Origin: CAIWHR01 sp963846855
Lineage (GTDB): Bacteria; Pseudomonadota; Gammaproteobacteria; Burkholderiales; Casimicrobiaceae
Reading direction: 5' to 3'
DNA length: 64,000 nucleotides
Assembly: GCA_963846855.1 (NCBI GenBank)
Contig: CAWJXK010000008.1
Coordinates: forward strand, 806,001-870,000
Shown here: positions 9,241 through 18,036 of the stretch, piece after piece
How the letters are laid out: each line of letters opens with the position of its first letter
Position numbering within the stretch: the stretch's first letter is position 1
Notes under the pieces: generated by a model
Seen by the model: only the letters and a program-made list of their open reading frames with translations
What the model was told of the DNA's origin: nothing
Databases searched by the model: none
Made by a program: the position numbers and the translations under genes

Positions 9241-10023
9241 TCACACCGCGGTGCAGCCGCCGTCCACGGCCAGCACCTGGCCGGTGACGTGGCGCGACGC
9301 ATCCGACGCGAAATAGGCGACCGCGCCTTTGAGGTCCTCGTCGCCGCCGAGGCGGCCGAGCGGGGTCAGTTCGAGCACCCGCTCGTTGATCCGGTCGAGC
9401 GTTGCCTTTGTCATCTTCGACGGGAAGAACCCCGGGCAGATCGCGTTGACGTTGATGTTGTGACGCCCCCATTCGGCGGCCAGTGCGCGCGTCAGGTTGA
9501 CGAGCGCGCCCTTGCTCGCGTTGTACGCGGCAGTCTGCATTCCCCACGACGGCGGGTTGCCGTACAGCCCCGCGATCGACGCGATGTTGATGATCTTGCC
9601 GTAACGGCGCGGAATCATCGCCCGCGCGCCGACTTCGCGCGTCAGGAAGAACGGAGCGTCGATGTTGAGGTCCATCACCTTGCGCCACCCGGCGTCGGGA
9701 TAGTCTTCGGCGGCGGCAGCCCAGTTGCATCCCGCGTTGTTGACGAGCACGTCGATCTGTCCGAACTCTTTCAGGACCGCGTCGACGGCGGCCGGAATCC
9801 TGGCGGCGTCGGCGAGGTCCGTGACGACCGTCATGCACGCGATCGACCTCTTCTCGAGGTGCGCGCGCGCGGCCTCGAGCTCGTCTTCCTTGCGCGCGGC
9901 CAGCGCGACCCGAGCACCCATTTCGCCGAGCGCTTCGGCCATCTGCAGGCCGATCCCGCGCGAGCCTCCGGTGACGAAGGCTACCTTGCCGCCGAGATCG
10001 AACAGCTGGCGAACGCCCGTCAT
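9241..10023 (-). CDS. SDR family oxidoreductase (gluconate-5-dehydrogenase-like / LvaD-like role)
   Basis: A 260-residue classical SDR with the cofactor motif TGGSRGIG near residue 19, the NNAGCNWA motif near 95, and the active-site YNASK near 168. The C-terminus VTGQVLAVDGGCTAV is typical of fabG/gluconate-5-dehydrogenase relatives. It begins 11 bases after bamB on the same strand and is followed 10 bases later by the APH-like kinase, so it is in the same transcript as both. Position suggests that it reduces a ketoacyl-CoA to the hydroxyacyl-CoA used by the kinase, or oxidises a product; the sequence alone cannot decide. In many betaproteobacteria der follows bamB instead. Confidence 0.88.
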   Translation of the reverse strand: MTGVRQLFDLGGKVAFVTGGSRGIGLQMAEALGEMGARVALAARKEDELEAARAHLEKRSIACMTVVTDLADAARIPAAVDAVLKEFGQIDVLVNNAGCNWAAAAEDYPDAGWRKVMDLNIDAPFFLTREVGARAMIPRRYGKIINIASIAGLYGNPPSWGMQTAAYNASKGALVNLTRALAAEWGRHNINVNAICPGFFPSKMTKATLDRINERVLELTPLGRLGGDEDLKGAVAYFASDASRHVTGQVLAVDGGCTAV

Positions 10024-10033
10024 CGCAGCACGC

Positions 10034-11269
10034 TCAGCGCGCCGTCACCGCGTAGAGCGTACCGCCGGCGCTCTGCCAGATCGCGTTGGCACCGGCAACG
10101 GCGGGTTGCGACGTGGCCGGCGTGCCGTCGGTCGGTGTGCGCCCGACGAGGCTGCCGTTGTTGCGGTCGAAGAGATGCACGTAGCCTTCGGCGTCGACGG
10201 CCATCAGGTACTCGCCGGCGAGCTGCGGGCCGCCGAGCCGGCGCTGCGCGAGCTTGTCCTGCTTCCACGCCGATGCGCCGGTCGACCGGTCGAACGCATT
10301 CATCGCGCCGGCGTCGTCGCAGACGAAGACATATCGAGCGTCATCGGCGAGGCCGGTGAGGCTCGACACGTCGCGCGACCAGTTGAGCGTTCCGCGCAGG
10401 ATCTCGAAGCAGGCGACGCGGCCCTGGAACGCCACCGCGCACACCTGCCGCTCCTCGACGAGCGGCAGCGACGTGACGTCCGCGATCCGCTCGAGCTCGG
10501 TCGCGCCCTTGGGTGTGGCGACGTTGCCCTCCCACCCTATGTTCCCGGTCCCGAGGTCCATTGCCAGCAGCTTGCCGCCCGGGGTACCCGCGAACAGTCC
10601 GCCGCGGCTGATCGCGCCGCCTGCGTAGTTGCGGACCACGAGCGCCGGATTGACGCGCTGGTAGACCCATTTCGTCTTGCCGTCGGCGACGGAGAGCCCA
10701 AATGTGCGCCCGTCGCCCGACCAGGCGACGACGGTGTCTTCGGCGACCTTCGGGGGCCCCACGACTTCACTGCTGATCTTCGCCTGCCACATTGGCTTGC
10801 CGTCGGTGCTGAATGCGAGCACTTCGCCCTTGTCCGTGCCGACGACGACGAGCGTCGCGTCCGCGCCGACACCGGCGGAAAGCTTCTTGCCGGCCTCGAT
10901 GCGCCACACCGATGCCCCGGTCGCCGGATCGACGCGCACGATCGCGCCGCCGGGAGCGGCGGCGTAGATCGCATTCGGAGTCACGGCAGGAGTGAACCCC
11001 GGCGCCGATTTGCCGACCGACACTTGCCACAGGACCTGCGGATTGACGGTTGCGTTGATCTCGGGGAGCGGACCGAGCTTCTTCGAGTCGTACCCGAAGA
11101 GCGCGCGCAGCCAGTCGAAGGAGGGCGGCGGAATGGACGGCATGTATTCCGAGAGCGTGGCGCACCCACCCGCCGACAGGGCGGCGCAAAGGCAGGCGAG
11201 CATTCGCGCGCGTGCGAGCGCCGGCGGCTTGCGAAGCGCGCGCGCGGCCATCGGGAGGCGCGTCCTCAT
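10034..11269 (-). CDS. bamB: Outer membrane protein assembly factor BamB
   Basis: A 411-residue lipoprotein that helps the BAM complex insert beta-barrel proteins into the outer membrane. The N-terminus has a hydrophobic signal and a lipobox-like LSAGGC near residue 36. The rest consists of PQQ-like beta-propeller repeats of the type GAIVRVDPATGASVWRIEAG, GKLLAMDLGTGNIGWEG and GAMNAFDRSTGASAWKQD. Its ATG overlaps the yfgM stop as ATGA, so translation is coupled. An internal ATG at residue 7 (MAARAL) or 23 (MLACLC) would leave a more typical signal peptide. Its place after yfgM is the conserved order of this operon. Confidence 0.95.
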   Translation of the reverse strand: MRTRLPMAARALRKPPALARARMLACLCAALSAGGCATLSEYMPSIPPPSFDWLRALFGYDSKKLGPLPEINATVNPQVLWQVSVGKSAPGFTPAVTPNAIYAAAPGGAIVRVDPATGASVWRIEAGKKLSAGVGADATLVVVGTDKGEVLAFSTDGKPMWQAKISSEVVGPPKVAEDTVVAWSGDGRTFGLSVADGKTKWVYQRVNPALVVRNYAGGAISRGGLFAGTPGGKLLAMDLGTGNIGWEGNVATPKGATELERIADVTSLPLVEERQVCAVAFQGRVACFEILRGTLNWSRDVSSLTGLADDARYVFVCDDAGAMNAFDRSTGASAWKQDKLAQRRLGGPQLAGEYLMAVDAEGYVHLFDRNNGSLVGRTPTDGTPATSQPAVAGANAIWQSAGGTLYAVTAR

Positions 11270-11991
11270 TTCGCTGCAGCCGGCGGGCTGGCCGGAGCCG
11301 ACGGTGCGGATGCCGGAACGCCGGGCGGCGTGGCGGGGCTCGCGGCCGGCGGCGTCGTGGCACCGCCGACGGCGTCGAGCTTCGCCTGCAGATACGGGCG
11401 GTACTGCGAGTTGGCTTCGAACTTGCTGAGCGCGGATTCGTAGGCGCCGCGGGCGTCGGCAATGCGGCCCGCGGCGAGGAAAATGTCGCCGCGCAGGTCG
11501 GCATAGAGGGGCGCGAACGAATCGTCGGTCTTCGCATCGAGCGTGCGTAGCGCGTCGTCGTATTGCTTGTCGTCGAGCTGCACCTCGGCCAGGCGCAGGC
11601 GCGCGATCTGCTTCAGCTCGTCCTCGCTGCTCTGGTCGATGACGAAGGCGAGCTGCGCCTTCGCCCCGTCCTTGTCGCCGGCGTCGAACAGCGTCTTCGC
11701 GAGGAGCAGCGCGCCGCGCGGCGCATACGCCGTGCCACCGAAACGGCCGGCGAGCTGCGCCATCGCGTCCTTGGCCTTGGCGACGTCATTGGCGCCCACC
11801 GCCGTGGTGACGGCGGTGTAGAGGACGGCCCCCTGCTCGGCGCGGCTCGTCTGCCACCAGCGCCAGCCCTGCACCGACGCCAGTCCGACGCACACGGCGA
11901 TGGCGACGCCGAGCACGGTATTGCCCCATCGATTCCACCAGGCCTTGAGGTCTTCCAGCTTTTCCTGCTCTTCGAGGTCGTATACGGCCAT
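11266..11991 (-). CDS. yfgM: YfgM/AncA-like tetratricopeptide inner-membrane protein
   Basis: A 241-residue protein with a cytosolic N-terminal stretch (MAVYDLEEQEKLEDLKAWW), one transmembrane segment near residues 24-41 and a periplasmic TPR-like region. YfgM proteins associate with the SecYEG translocon and the chaperone PpiD and influence periplasmic protein folding. The C-terminal 35 residues are almost only Pro, Ala and Ser, probably a disordered tail. It begins two bases after the hisS stop and overlaps bamB by four bases. A longer open frame exists upstream but overlaps hisS entirely, so I set the start at ATG 11991. Confidence 0.92.
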   Translation of the reverse strand: MAVYDLEEQEKLEDLKAWWNRWGNTVLGVAIAVCVGLASVQGWRWWQTSRAEQGAVLYTAVTTAVGANDVAKAKDAMAQLAGRFGGTAYAPRGALLLAKTLFDAGDKDGAKAQLAFVIDQSSEDELKQIARLRLAEVQLDDKQYDDALRTLDAKTDDSFAPLYADLRGDIFLAAGRIADARGAYESALSKFEANSQYRPYLQAKLDAVGGATTPPAASPATPPGVPASAPSAPASPPAAAK

Positions 11992-11993
11992 CT

Positions 11994-13301
11994 TCAGTCC
12001 TTCGTTGCGATTATGTTCATTGCGTGTTCGGGAACCAGTGTCTCGAGCCGCGCCGCGAGGTCGCCGGCCGCCACCGCGACCTGCTCGCCGGTGATGCGCA
12101 GCGGCTTGACGGCCACGGTGCCTGCCGCGGCCTCCGCGTCGCCGATGATGAGCGCGAAACGCGCGCCGCTGGCATCGGCCTTCTTCATCTGCGACTTGAA
12201 GCTGCCGCCGCCCGCGTGAATGACCACGGCGTGGCCGCGCTCGCGCAGCGATTCGCCGGCGCGCAGCGCCGGTCCCGCCGCCGCCGCGCCGACGTGGACG
12301 ATGTAGGCGAGCGGCGCGTCGTCGTCCGCGAACGGGGCGTCCTCCAGCAGCAGGATCATCCGCTCGATGCCGATCGCGAAGCCGCAGGCCGGGGTCGGCT
12401 TGCCGCCGAGCTGCTCGAAGAGCCCGTCGTAACGACCGCCGCCGCACACGGTGCTCTGCGCGCCGAGCCGGTCGGTCACAAACTCGAACACCGTCCGGTT
12501 GTAGTAGTCGAGCCCGCGCACCAGCCGCGCGTCGGTCTCGAAGGCGAGACCCGCGTCGGTCAGCACCTGCCCGAGGCCGTCGAAATGCGCGCGCGATTCG
12601 GCGCCGAGCACGTCGACGAGGCGCGGCGCAGCGTGCAGCATTTCCTGCATCGCGGGGTTCTTGCTGTCGAGGATGCGCAGCGGATTGGCGTGCAGGCGGC
12701 GCCTGGCATCGTCGTCGAGAATGTCCGCGTGGCGCTCGAAATGCTCGATCAGCAGGGCGCGGTGCGCGCGGCGCTCCGCGGGATCGCCGATGGAGTTGAT
12801 CTTGAGCTGGATCACTTCGGCGAGCCCGAGCTTCTTCCACAGCCGCGAGAGCATCACGATCTGCTCGGCGTCGATGTCGGGCCCGGCGAATCCGAGCGCC
12901 TCGCAATCGATCTGGTGGAACTGCCGGTAGCGGCCTTTCTGCGGACGCTCGTGGCGGAACATCGGGCCTGACGTCCAGATCCGCTGCGGGCCGCCGTCGT
13001 ACAGGAATTGCGGGTGCTCGATGCAGGCACGGACGATGCCCGCGGTCGCCTCGGGGCGCAACGTCAGGCTCTCGCCGTTGAGCTTGTCCTCGAACGTGTA
13101 CATCTCGTGCTCGACGACGTCGGTGACGGCGCCGATGGCGCGCACGAAGAGCGGCGTCGATTCGACGATCGGAACGCGCAGGTTGCGGTAGCCGTACTGC
13201 ACGAACACGGCGCGCGCGGCGTCCTCGAAGCGCTGCCAGACGCGGGCCGCATCCGGCAGCACGTCGTTCATGCCGCGCACGGCCTGAATGGGAGCGACCA
13301 C
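11994..13301 (-). CDS. hisS: Histidyl-tRNA synthetase
   Basis: A 435-residue class II aminoacyl-tRNA synthetase that charges tRNA-His. Motif 1 surrounds VRGMNDVLP and the N-terminal helix. Motif 2 is visible as FRHERPQKGRYRQFHQID. The histidine-specific motifs are LVRGLDYYNRTVFEF (HisA1) and CGGGRYDGL (HisA2), and the C-terminal anticodon-binding domain includes GGGSFKSQMKKADASGA. GTG 13301 is the likely start: it lies two bases after the ispG stop, has AAGG upstream, and gives the usual short N-terminus. Operon order ispG-hisS-yfgM-bamB is conserved in beta- and gammaproteobacteria. Confidence 0.96.
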   Translation of the reverse strand: MVAPIQAVRGMNDVLPDAARVWQRFEDAARAVFVQYGYRNLRVPIVESTPLFVRAIGAVTDVVEHEMYTFEDKLNGESLTLRPEATAGIVRACIEHPQFLYDGGPQRIWTSGPMFRHERPQKGRYRQFHQIDCEALGFAGPDIDAEQIVMLSRLWKKLGLAEVIQLKINSIGDPAERRAHRALLIEHFERHADILDDDARRRLHANPLRILDSKNPAMQEMLHAAPRLVDVLGAESRAHFDGLGQVLTDAGLAFETDARLVRGLDYYNRTVFEFVTDRLGAQSTVCGGGRYDGLFEQLGGKPTPACGFAIGIERMILLLEDAPFADDDAPLAYIVHVGAAAAGPALRAGESLRERGHAVVIHAGGGSFKSQMKKADASGARFALIIGDAEAAAGTVAVKPLRITGEQVAVAAGDLAARLETLVPEHAMNIIATKD

Positions 13302-13303
13302 GG

Positions 13304-14587
13304 TCAGCGCGCCTTGATCGCGATCGACCGGCGCTCGGGCGAGAGATGCGCCGCGCGCGCCTCGCCGCCGTAGGTCGCCCGGACATAGTCCTCGACGATC
13401 TGCTGGAACTCCTCGGCGATGCGCTCGCCCTTGAGCGTGACCGTCTTCTGCCCGTCCACATAGACCGGGGCGACCGGGACCTCGCCCGTGCCCGGCAGCG
13501 ATATGCCGATGTTGGCGAGCTTCGATTCGCCGGGGCCGTTGACCACGCAGCCCATCACCGCGACCGTGAGGTCGGCGGCGCCGGCATAGCGTGTTCGCCA
13601 CGCGGGCATCTGCCGTCGCAGATACGCCTGGATCTTCTCGGCGAGCTCCTGGAAGGTCGTGCTGGTCGTGCGGCCGCAGCCGGGGCACGCCGTGACCATC
13701 GGCGCGAACGCGCGAAGTCCCATCGTCTGCAGCAGCTCCTGCGCCACCCGCACTTCGCGGGTGCGGTCGCCGCCGGGCTCCGGGGTGAGCGACACGCGAA
13801 TCGTGTCGCCAATGCCTTGCTGCAAAAGCACCGCCATCGCGGCCGTCGACGCGACGATGCCCTTGCTGCCCATCCCGGCCTCGGTGAGGCCGAGGTGCAG
13901 CGGGTAGTCGCAGCGGCGCGCGAGCTCGCCGTAGACGGCGATCAGGTCCTGCACGTCCGACACCTTGCAGGAGAGCACGATGCGGTCGCCGGACAATCCC
14001 AGCGCCTCGGCGTGCGCGGCGCTCTCGAGGGCCGAGGCGATGAGCGCCTCGCGGGTGACGGCGTCGGCGGAGAGCGGTGTCGCGCGTGCCGCGTTCGCGT
14101 CCATCATCCGCGCGAGAAGATCGGCGTCGAGGCTTCCCCAATTGACGCCGATGCGCACCGGCTTGCCGAATTCGATCGCCTTTTCGATCATCACCGCGAA
14201 TTGCGGATCGCGCTTCGATCCCTTGCCGACGTTGCCCGGGTTGATCCGGTATTTCGCGAGGGCGCGCGCGCAGTCGGCGTTTTCGCCGAGGAGCTTGTGT
14301 CCGTTGTAATGAAAGTCGCCGACGAGCGGCACGTGGCAGGCGGCCGCGTCGAGGCGCTCGCGAATCGCGGGAACGGCGGCCGCCGCGGCGGTGGTGTTGA
14401 CCGTCACGCGCACGAGCTCGGATCCGGCTTCGGCGAGCGCCTTCACCTGCGCGACCGTCGCATCGACGTCCGCGGTGTCGGTGTTGGTCATCGACTGCAC
14501 GACGATCGGGGCGTCGCCGCCGATCGTGACGCCCGCGACGTCGACGGTGCGCGTCCGATGCCGTCCGATGCGGGCCGGTTCGCTCAT
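13304..14587 (-). CDS. ispG: 4-hydroxy-3-methylbut-2-en-1-yl diphosphate synthase (IspG/GcpE)
   Basis: A 427-residue iron-sulfur enzyme of the MEP isoprenoid pathway that converts MEcPP to HMBPP. The N-terminal TIM barrel has the conserved VQSMTNTDTADVDATV and LVGDFHYNGHK. The 4Fe-4S ligands are in TACPGCGRT (two cysteines) and VMGCVVNGPGESK (third cysteine). The region between them carries a longer insertion than the shortest homologues, in line with the roughly 420-residue proteobacterial form. It ends two bases before the hisS GTG and starts 23 bases after rodZ. Start ATG 14587 gives the expected MSEPARIGRHRTRTV. Confidence 0.96.
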   Translation of the reverse strand: MSEPARIGRHRTRTVDVAGVTIGGDAPIVVQSMTNTDTADVDATVAQVKALAEAGSELVRVTVNTTAAAAAVPAIRERLDAAACHVPLVGDFHYNGHKLLGENADCARALAKYRINPGNVGKGSKRDPQFAVMIEKAIEFGKPVRIGVNWGSLDADLLARMMDANAARATPLSADAVTREALIASALESAAHAEALGLSGDRIVLSCKVSDVQDLIAVYGELARRCDYPLHLGLTEAGMGSKGIVASTAAMAVLLQQGIGDTIRVSLTPEPGGDRTREVRVAQELLQTMGLRAFAPMVTACPGCGRTTSTTFQELAEKIQAYLRRQMPAWRTRYAGAADLTVAVMGCVVNGPGESKLANIGISLPGTGEVPVAPVYVDGQKTVTLKGERIAEEFQQIVEDYVRATYGGEARAAHLSPERRSIAIKAR

Positions 14588-14609
14588 CGCACGCTCGTCC
14601 GCGCCGCGG

Positions 14610-15593
14610 TCAGCGCAGCGTCAGCCGCGCGACGTTCTGCCGGGTGTACGGCACGAGGTCGACGCGGGCGCCGCGGAACGTCAGCGTCACGTCGGCGGCG
14701 TTGCCGATGACGAGATCGATCGGCGCGTCGGCGGAAATCGACTGCGTGGTGCCGCCCGCGTTCATGCGCGACATCAGCACGATGCCGTTGCGGTCCTTGA
14801 TCTCCGTCCACGAGTAATCGCGGAACACGAGGACCACCGCGGTCTTGCCGGTCGAGGCGAAGGGCTTCGCAGCAGCTTCGACCGCGGGTGCGGGCGCGCT
14901 CGGACCTGCTGCCGCGGGCGTCCCCGCCGGCATGGAGGTTGGGGCCGGAAGGATGGGCCCGGAAACCGTCTCACTGGCCGGCGCGGGCGCGGCATGCTCG
15001 TCCGTTGGGGGCGCGCCAACGTCCGGTGCCGCGTTCGAGGCAACGGGATTCGCGAGCGGCGTGCCGGCATTTTCCGGCGCCGCGGTCGGGGAGGGCGCGG
15101 GGGTGGGCACCGGCACGGCGTCGGACGTGGTGGCCGGCGGTTCGCTCCTGGGCTCGGCTGCCGGGCGCAGGAATTCGTACAGCGCGAGCGCGGCGACGAT
15201 CGCGATCATTGCCGCGGGAATCGCCCATCGCGTCCAGCCGAGGCCCGTGCTCTCCGGCGCCGGGAGCTCGCCCATGTCGGCGGCGGGCGGCTGCAGCGAC
15301 GACGCTTCCAGCGTCGCGGCGGCATCGGGCAGCGCTTCGAGCACCCTCGCGGTGTCGAGCCGAAGCAGCCGCGCGTAGTTGCGCACGAATCCACGCACGA
15401 ACGTCCGGCCGGGGAGCCGGGAGAAATCCTCGTCCTCGATCGCCTTCACCTGCCGCGGCGCGAGCTTCAGTTGCTGCGCGACCGCATCCACGGACAGCCC
15501 CGCGCCTTCGCGCGCGGCGCGCAGCATGGCGCCCGCGCCGCGCATCGCCTGCGGCGCCTCGCCGCTTTCCACGTGGCTGACCGAATCCGTCAC
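14610..15593 (-). CDS. rodZ: RodZ-like cell-shape protein (HTH + DUF4115)
   Basis: A 327-residue bitopic membrane protein that links MreB to the elongation machinery. Residues 17-80 form a helix-turn-helix of the RodZ type (REGAGLSVDAVAQQLKLA, then FVRGFVRNYARLLRLD). A single transmembrane helix WAIPAAMIAIVAALALYEFL lies near residue 125. A long Pro/Ala-rich periplasmic linker follows, and then the C-terminal RodZ domain with DYSWTEIKDRNG. The GTG start at 15593 overlaps the pilF stop as GTGA, giving four-base coupling; later in-frame starts (GTG or ATG around residues 8-15) are possible. Its place between pilF and ispG is standard. Confidence 0.93.
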   Translation of the reverse strand: MTDSVSHVESGEAPQAMRGAGAMLRAAREGAGLSVDAVAQQLKLAPRQVKAIEDEDFSRLPGRTFVRGFVRNYARLLRLDTARVLEALPDAAATLEASSLQPPAADMGELPAPESTGLGWTRWAIPAAMIAIVAALALYEFLRPAAEPRSEPPATTSDAVPVPTPAPSPTAAPENAGTPLANPVASNAAPDVGAPPTDEHAAPAPASETVSGPILPAPTSMPAGTPAAAGPSAPAPAVEAAAKPFASTGKTAVVLVFRDYSWTEIKDRNGIVLMSRMNAGGTTQSISADAPIDLVIGNAADVTLTFRGARVDLVPYTRQNVARLTLR

Positions 15594-16393
15594 TCGCAGG
15601 CCCCCGTGACGAGCGACTTCGCCTCGGTCGAGTCGGGATACCGATTGCGCAGCTGCGACGCGTACGACAGCTCGGCGGTGCGGTCGCCCAGCTTGCGCTC
15701 GACGCAGGCGCCGAGCAGCAGCGATGCGGCGGAAGGACTGGTCTGCTGCATCACGACCTTCATCCAGCCGCGCGCCTCGGCAGCGTTGCCGCTCTGATAC
15801 GCAATCCGGGCGAGCCCGTACGCCGCCGCCGGATAGCCCGGCGAAACGGCCAGCGCGCGCTTGAAATACACCTGCGCGTTGGCGGTGTCGCTGAACGCGG
15901 TGCTGCAATTGCCGGCGTTGACGAGCGCGATCTCCGGCGTCTTGTAGAGCGGGTTGCGGATCGCCTGCTCGTATTCGGAGATCGACTCGCGCGCCTGTCC
16001 GTGCGTGCACAGATACCAGCCCCAGTTCTGGCGGATCTCCGAATCCTCCGGAGCGAGCTGGAGCGCGCGGCGAAAGTTCTGCTCGGCCTTGGCGTCCTCG
16101 CCGACCGTCGTGTAGACAAGCCCGTAGACGTTGTAGGTGCGCGCGAGGTTGGGATCGAGCTTGATCGAGGTCTCGAGCTCCTCGAGCGCGACGTCCATCT
16201 GCCCGCGCTCGTAGTAGCCGGCGGCGAGCTCGGTGTGGATCTTCGCGCGGTCGGGAGCGCTCATCTCGGGCGCCTTCGCGACCGCCGGCTGCTGGGGCAT
16301 CGTCGGCGCCTCCGAGGATTTCGGGTTCGACGAGCATGCGCCGACGAGCGCGATCACCGGCAGCATGGTCAGGATGCGGAGGATTCGGGGCAT
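15590..16393 (-). CDS. pilW: Type IV pilus biogenesis/stability lipoprotein PilW (PilF)
   Basis: A 267-residue outer-membrane lipoprotein with a signal peptide and lipobox ALVGAC at residues 15-20. It is followed by about six tetratricopeptide repeats (for example YYERGQMDVALEELETSIKL). PilF/PilW is the pilotin that allows PilQ secretin assembly. It starts 19 bases after the rlmN stop and overlaps rodZ by four bases. No other pilus gene is nearby, which is usual because pilF travels with ndk-rlmN-rodZ rather than with the pil cluster. Confidence 0.93.
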   Translation of the reverse strand: MPRILRILTMLPVIALVGACSSNPKSSEAPTMPQQPAVAKAPEMSAPDRAKIHTELAAGYYERGQMDVALEELETSIKLDPNLARTYNVYGLVYTTVGEDAKAEQNFRRALQLAPEDSEIRQNWGWYLCTHGQARESISEYEQAIRNPLYKTPEIALVNAGNCSTAFSDTANAQVYFKRALAVSPGYPAAAYGLARIAYQSGNAAEARGWMKVVMQQTSPSAASLLLGACVERKLGDRTAELSYASQLRNRYPDSTEAKSLVTGACE

Positions 16394-16411
16394 GGGCGTC
16401 TTCGAAGGTTG

Positions 16412-17533
16412 TCAGGGCGCACGCTGCCGCGTGCCGGAAGGATGAATGCGCACGGTGCGGCGCGTGCGGTCCTGCACTCGGCCGGCCAGCTGTCCGCAGG
16501 CGGCGTCGATGTCCTCGCCGCGCGTCTTGCGGATCGTGGCGACGAACCCCGCGTCCGTCAGCGCCTGCTGGAATTCCTGGATGCGCGACCGCGGGCTCGT
16601 CCGGAAATCCGCGCCGGGGAACGGGTTCCAGGGAATCAGGTTGATCTTGCAGGGCACGTCGGCCAGGAGCGCCGTCAGCTGGCGCGCCTGCGTGTTGCTG
16701 TCGTTGACGCCGTCCAGCATCACGTACTCGAACGTGACGAAATCGCGCGGCGCGAAGGGCAAGTAGCGCCGGCATGCGGCGAGGAGCTCCGCCAGCGGGT
16801 ACTTGCGATTGATGGGCACGAGCACGTCGCGCAACGCGTCGTTCGGCGCATGCAGCGAAACAGCGAGAGCAACCGGGCAGGCGGCGGCGAGCCGGTCGAT
16901 CGCGGGTACGATGCCCGAGGTCGACAGCGTCACGCGGCGGCGCGACAGGCCATACGCATTGTCGTCGAGGAACACCGACAGCGCGGTCACGACGTTGTCG
17001 AAATTCGCGAGCGGTTCGCCCATCCCCATCATCACGACGTTCGTGATCGGCGCGCGCCCCTGCGCGACCCAGGGCGCATTGCTTCCCTCGGCGAGCAGCG
17101 TGCGATTGGCGTGCCAGAGCTGGCCGATGATCTCGGCGGCGGTGAGGTTGCGATTGAAGCCCTGCTTGCCGGTGGAGCAGAAGGCGCAGTCGAGCGCGCA
17201 GCCGGCCTGCGACGAGATGCACAGCGTGCCGCGGTCGTCCTCGGGGATGTACACCGCCTCGACCGCGTTGCCGCGATCGACGTCGAGCAGCCACTTGCGC
17301 GTGCCGTCCGGCGCGGTCGCGTCGCCCACCACGGCGGGCGCCGCGATGATCGCGCTCGCCTCGAGTTTCTCGCGCAGGACCTTGGCGAGGTCGGTCAGCG
17401 CGTGAAAATCGCCGGCCAGCCGTTGATGCACGCCACGCATGAGCTGACGCGCCCGGAACGGCTTCTCGCCCAGCGAGGCGACGAACCGCTCGATGCCGGC
17501 GGCATCGAGATCGAGAATGTTGGTGGTTTGCAT
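16412..17533 (-). CDS. rlmN: Dual-specificity 23S rRNA / tRNA methyltransferase RlmN
   Basis: A 373-residue radical-SAM enzyme that methylates C2 of A2503 in 23S rRNA and A37 of some tRNAs. The radical-SAM cluster motif is CALDCAFCSTG (three cysteines in CX3CX2C spacing) near residue 113. The SAM-binding NVVMMGMGEPLANFDNVV follows. The C-terminal GEDIDAACGQLAG contains the cysteine that becomes methylated in the mechanism. Length is typical. It lies 77 bases after ndk and 18 before pilW on the same strand. Confidence 0.96.
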   Translation of the reverse strand: MQTTNILDLDAAGIERFVASLGEKPFRARQLMRGVHQRLAGDFHALTDLAKVLREKLEASAIIAAPAVVGDATAPDGTRKWLLDVDRGNAVEAVYIPEDDRGTLCISSQAGCALDCAFCSTGKQGFNRNLTAAEIIGQLWHANRTLLAEGSNAPWVAQGRAPITNVVMMGMGEPLANFDNVVTALSVFLDDNAYGLSRRRVTLSTSGIVPAIDRLAAACPVALAVSLHAPNDALRDVLVPINRKYPLAELLAACRRYLPFAPRDFVTFEYVMLDGVNDSNTQARQLTALLADVPCKINLIPWNPFPGADFRTSPRSRIQEFQQALTDAGFVATIRKTRGEDIDAACGQLAGRVQDRTRRTVRIHPSGTRQRAP

Positions 17534-17610
17534 TGGTCAGCGCGGTAGCCCGGGGCGGGGACGTCGCGACGTCGCTGCGCTCATTGTGTCGTCCCGCGCG
17601 TGGCTCGTGC

Positions 17611-18036
17611 CTAGCGGCTGTGGATCGCGAGCGCCGGGAAAAAGTACGCGATCTCGACCTGTGCCGTATCGACGGCGTCCGAGCCGTGCACGGCGTTGGC
17701 GTCGATCGACGTCGCGAAATCCGCGCGAATCGTGCCGGCCGCGGCTTTTTTCGGATCCGTGGCGCCCATCAGGTCGCGGTTCTTCGCGATCGCGTTCTCC
17801 CCTTCCAGCACCTGGATCATCACCGGCCCCGAGGTCATGAATTCGACGAGGTCGTCGAAAAACGGGCGGCCGCGGTGCACTGCGTAGAAGCCTTCGGCGT
17901 CGGCGCGAGAGAGCCTTCGCATCTGTGCGGCGATGATCGCGAGGCCGTTGGTCTCGAAACGCGAATATATTTTTCCGATGACGTTCTTCGCGACCGCGTC
18001 GGGTTTGATGATCGAAAGGGTGCGCTCGACAGGCAT
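17611..18036 (-). CDS. ndk: Nucleoside diphosphate kinase
   Basis: A 141-residue enzyme that equilibrates nucleoside tri- and diphosphates through a phospho-histidine. The catalytic histidine is in DANAVHGSDAVD near residue 117, and the nucleotide-binding region MGATDPKKAAAGTIR precedes it. GGAG lies nine bases before ATG 18036. This gene heads the core operon that runs through rlmN, pilW, rodZ, ispG, hisS, yfgM and bamB. The 60 bases upstream are AT-rich compared with the surroundings and probably hold its promoter, though I could not place the -10 box without cutting into the ribosome-binding site. Confidence 0.96.
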   Translation of the reverse strand: MPVERTLSIIKPDAVAKNVIGKIYSRFETNGLAIIAAQMRRLSRADAEGFYAVHRGRPFFDDLVEFMTSGPVMIQVLEGENAIAKNRDLMGATDPKKAAAGTIRADFATSIDANAVHGSDAVDTAQVEIAYFFPALAIHSR

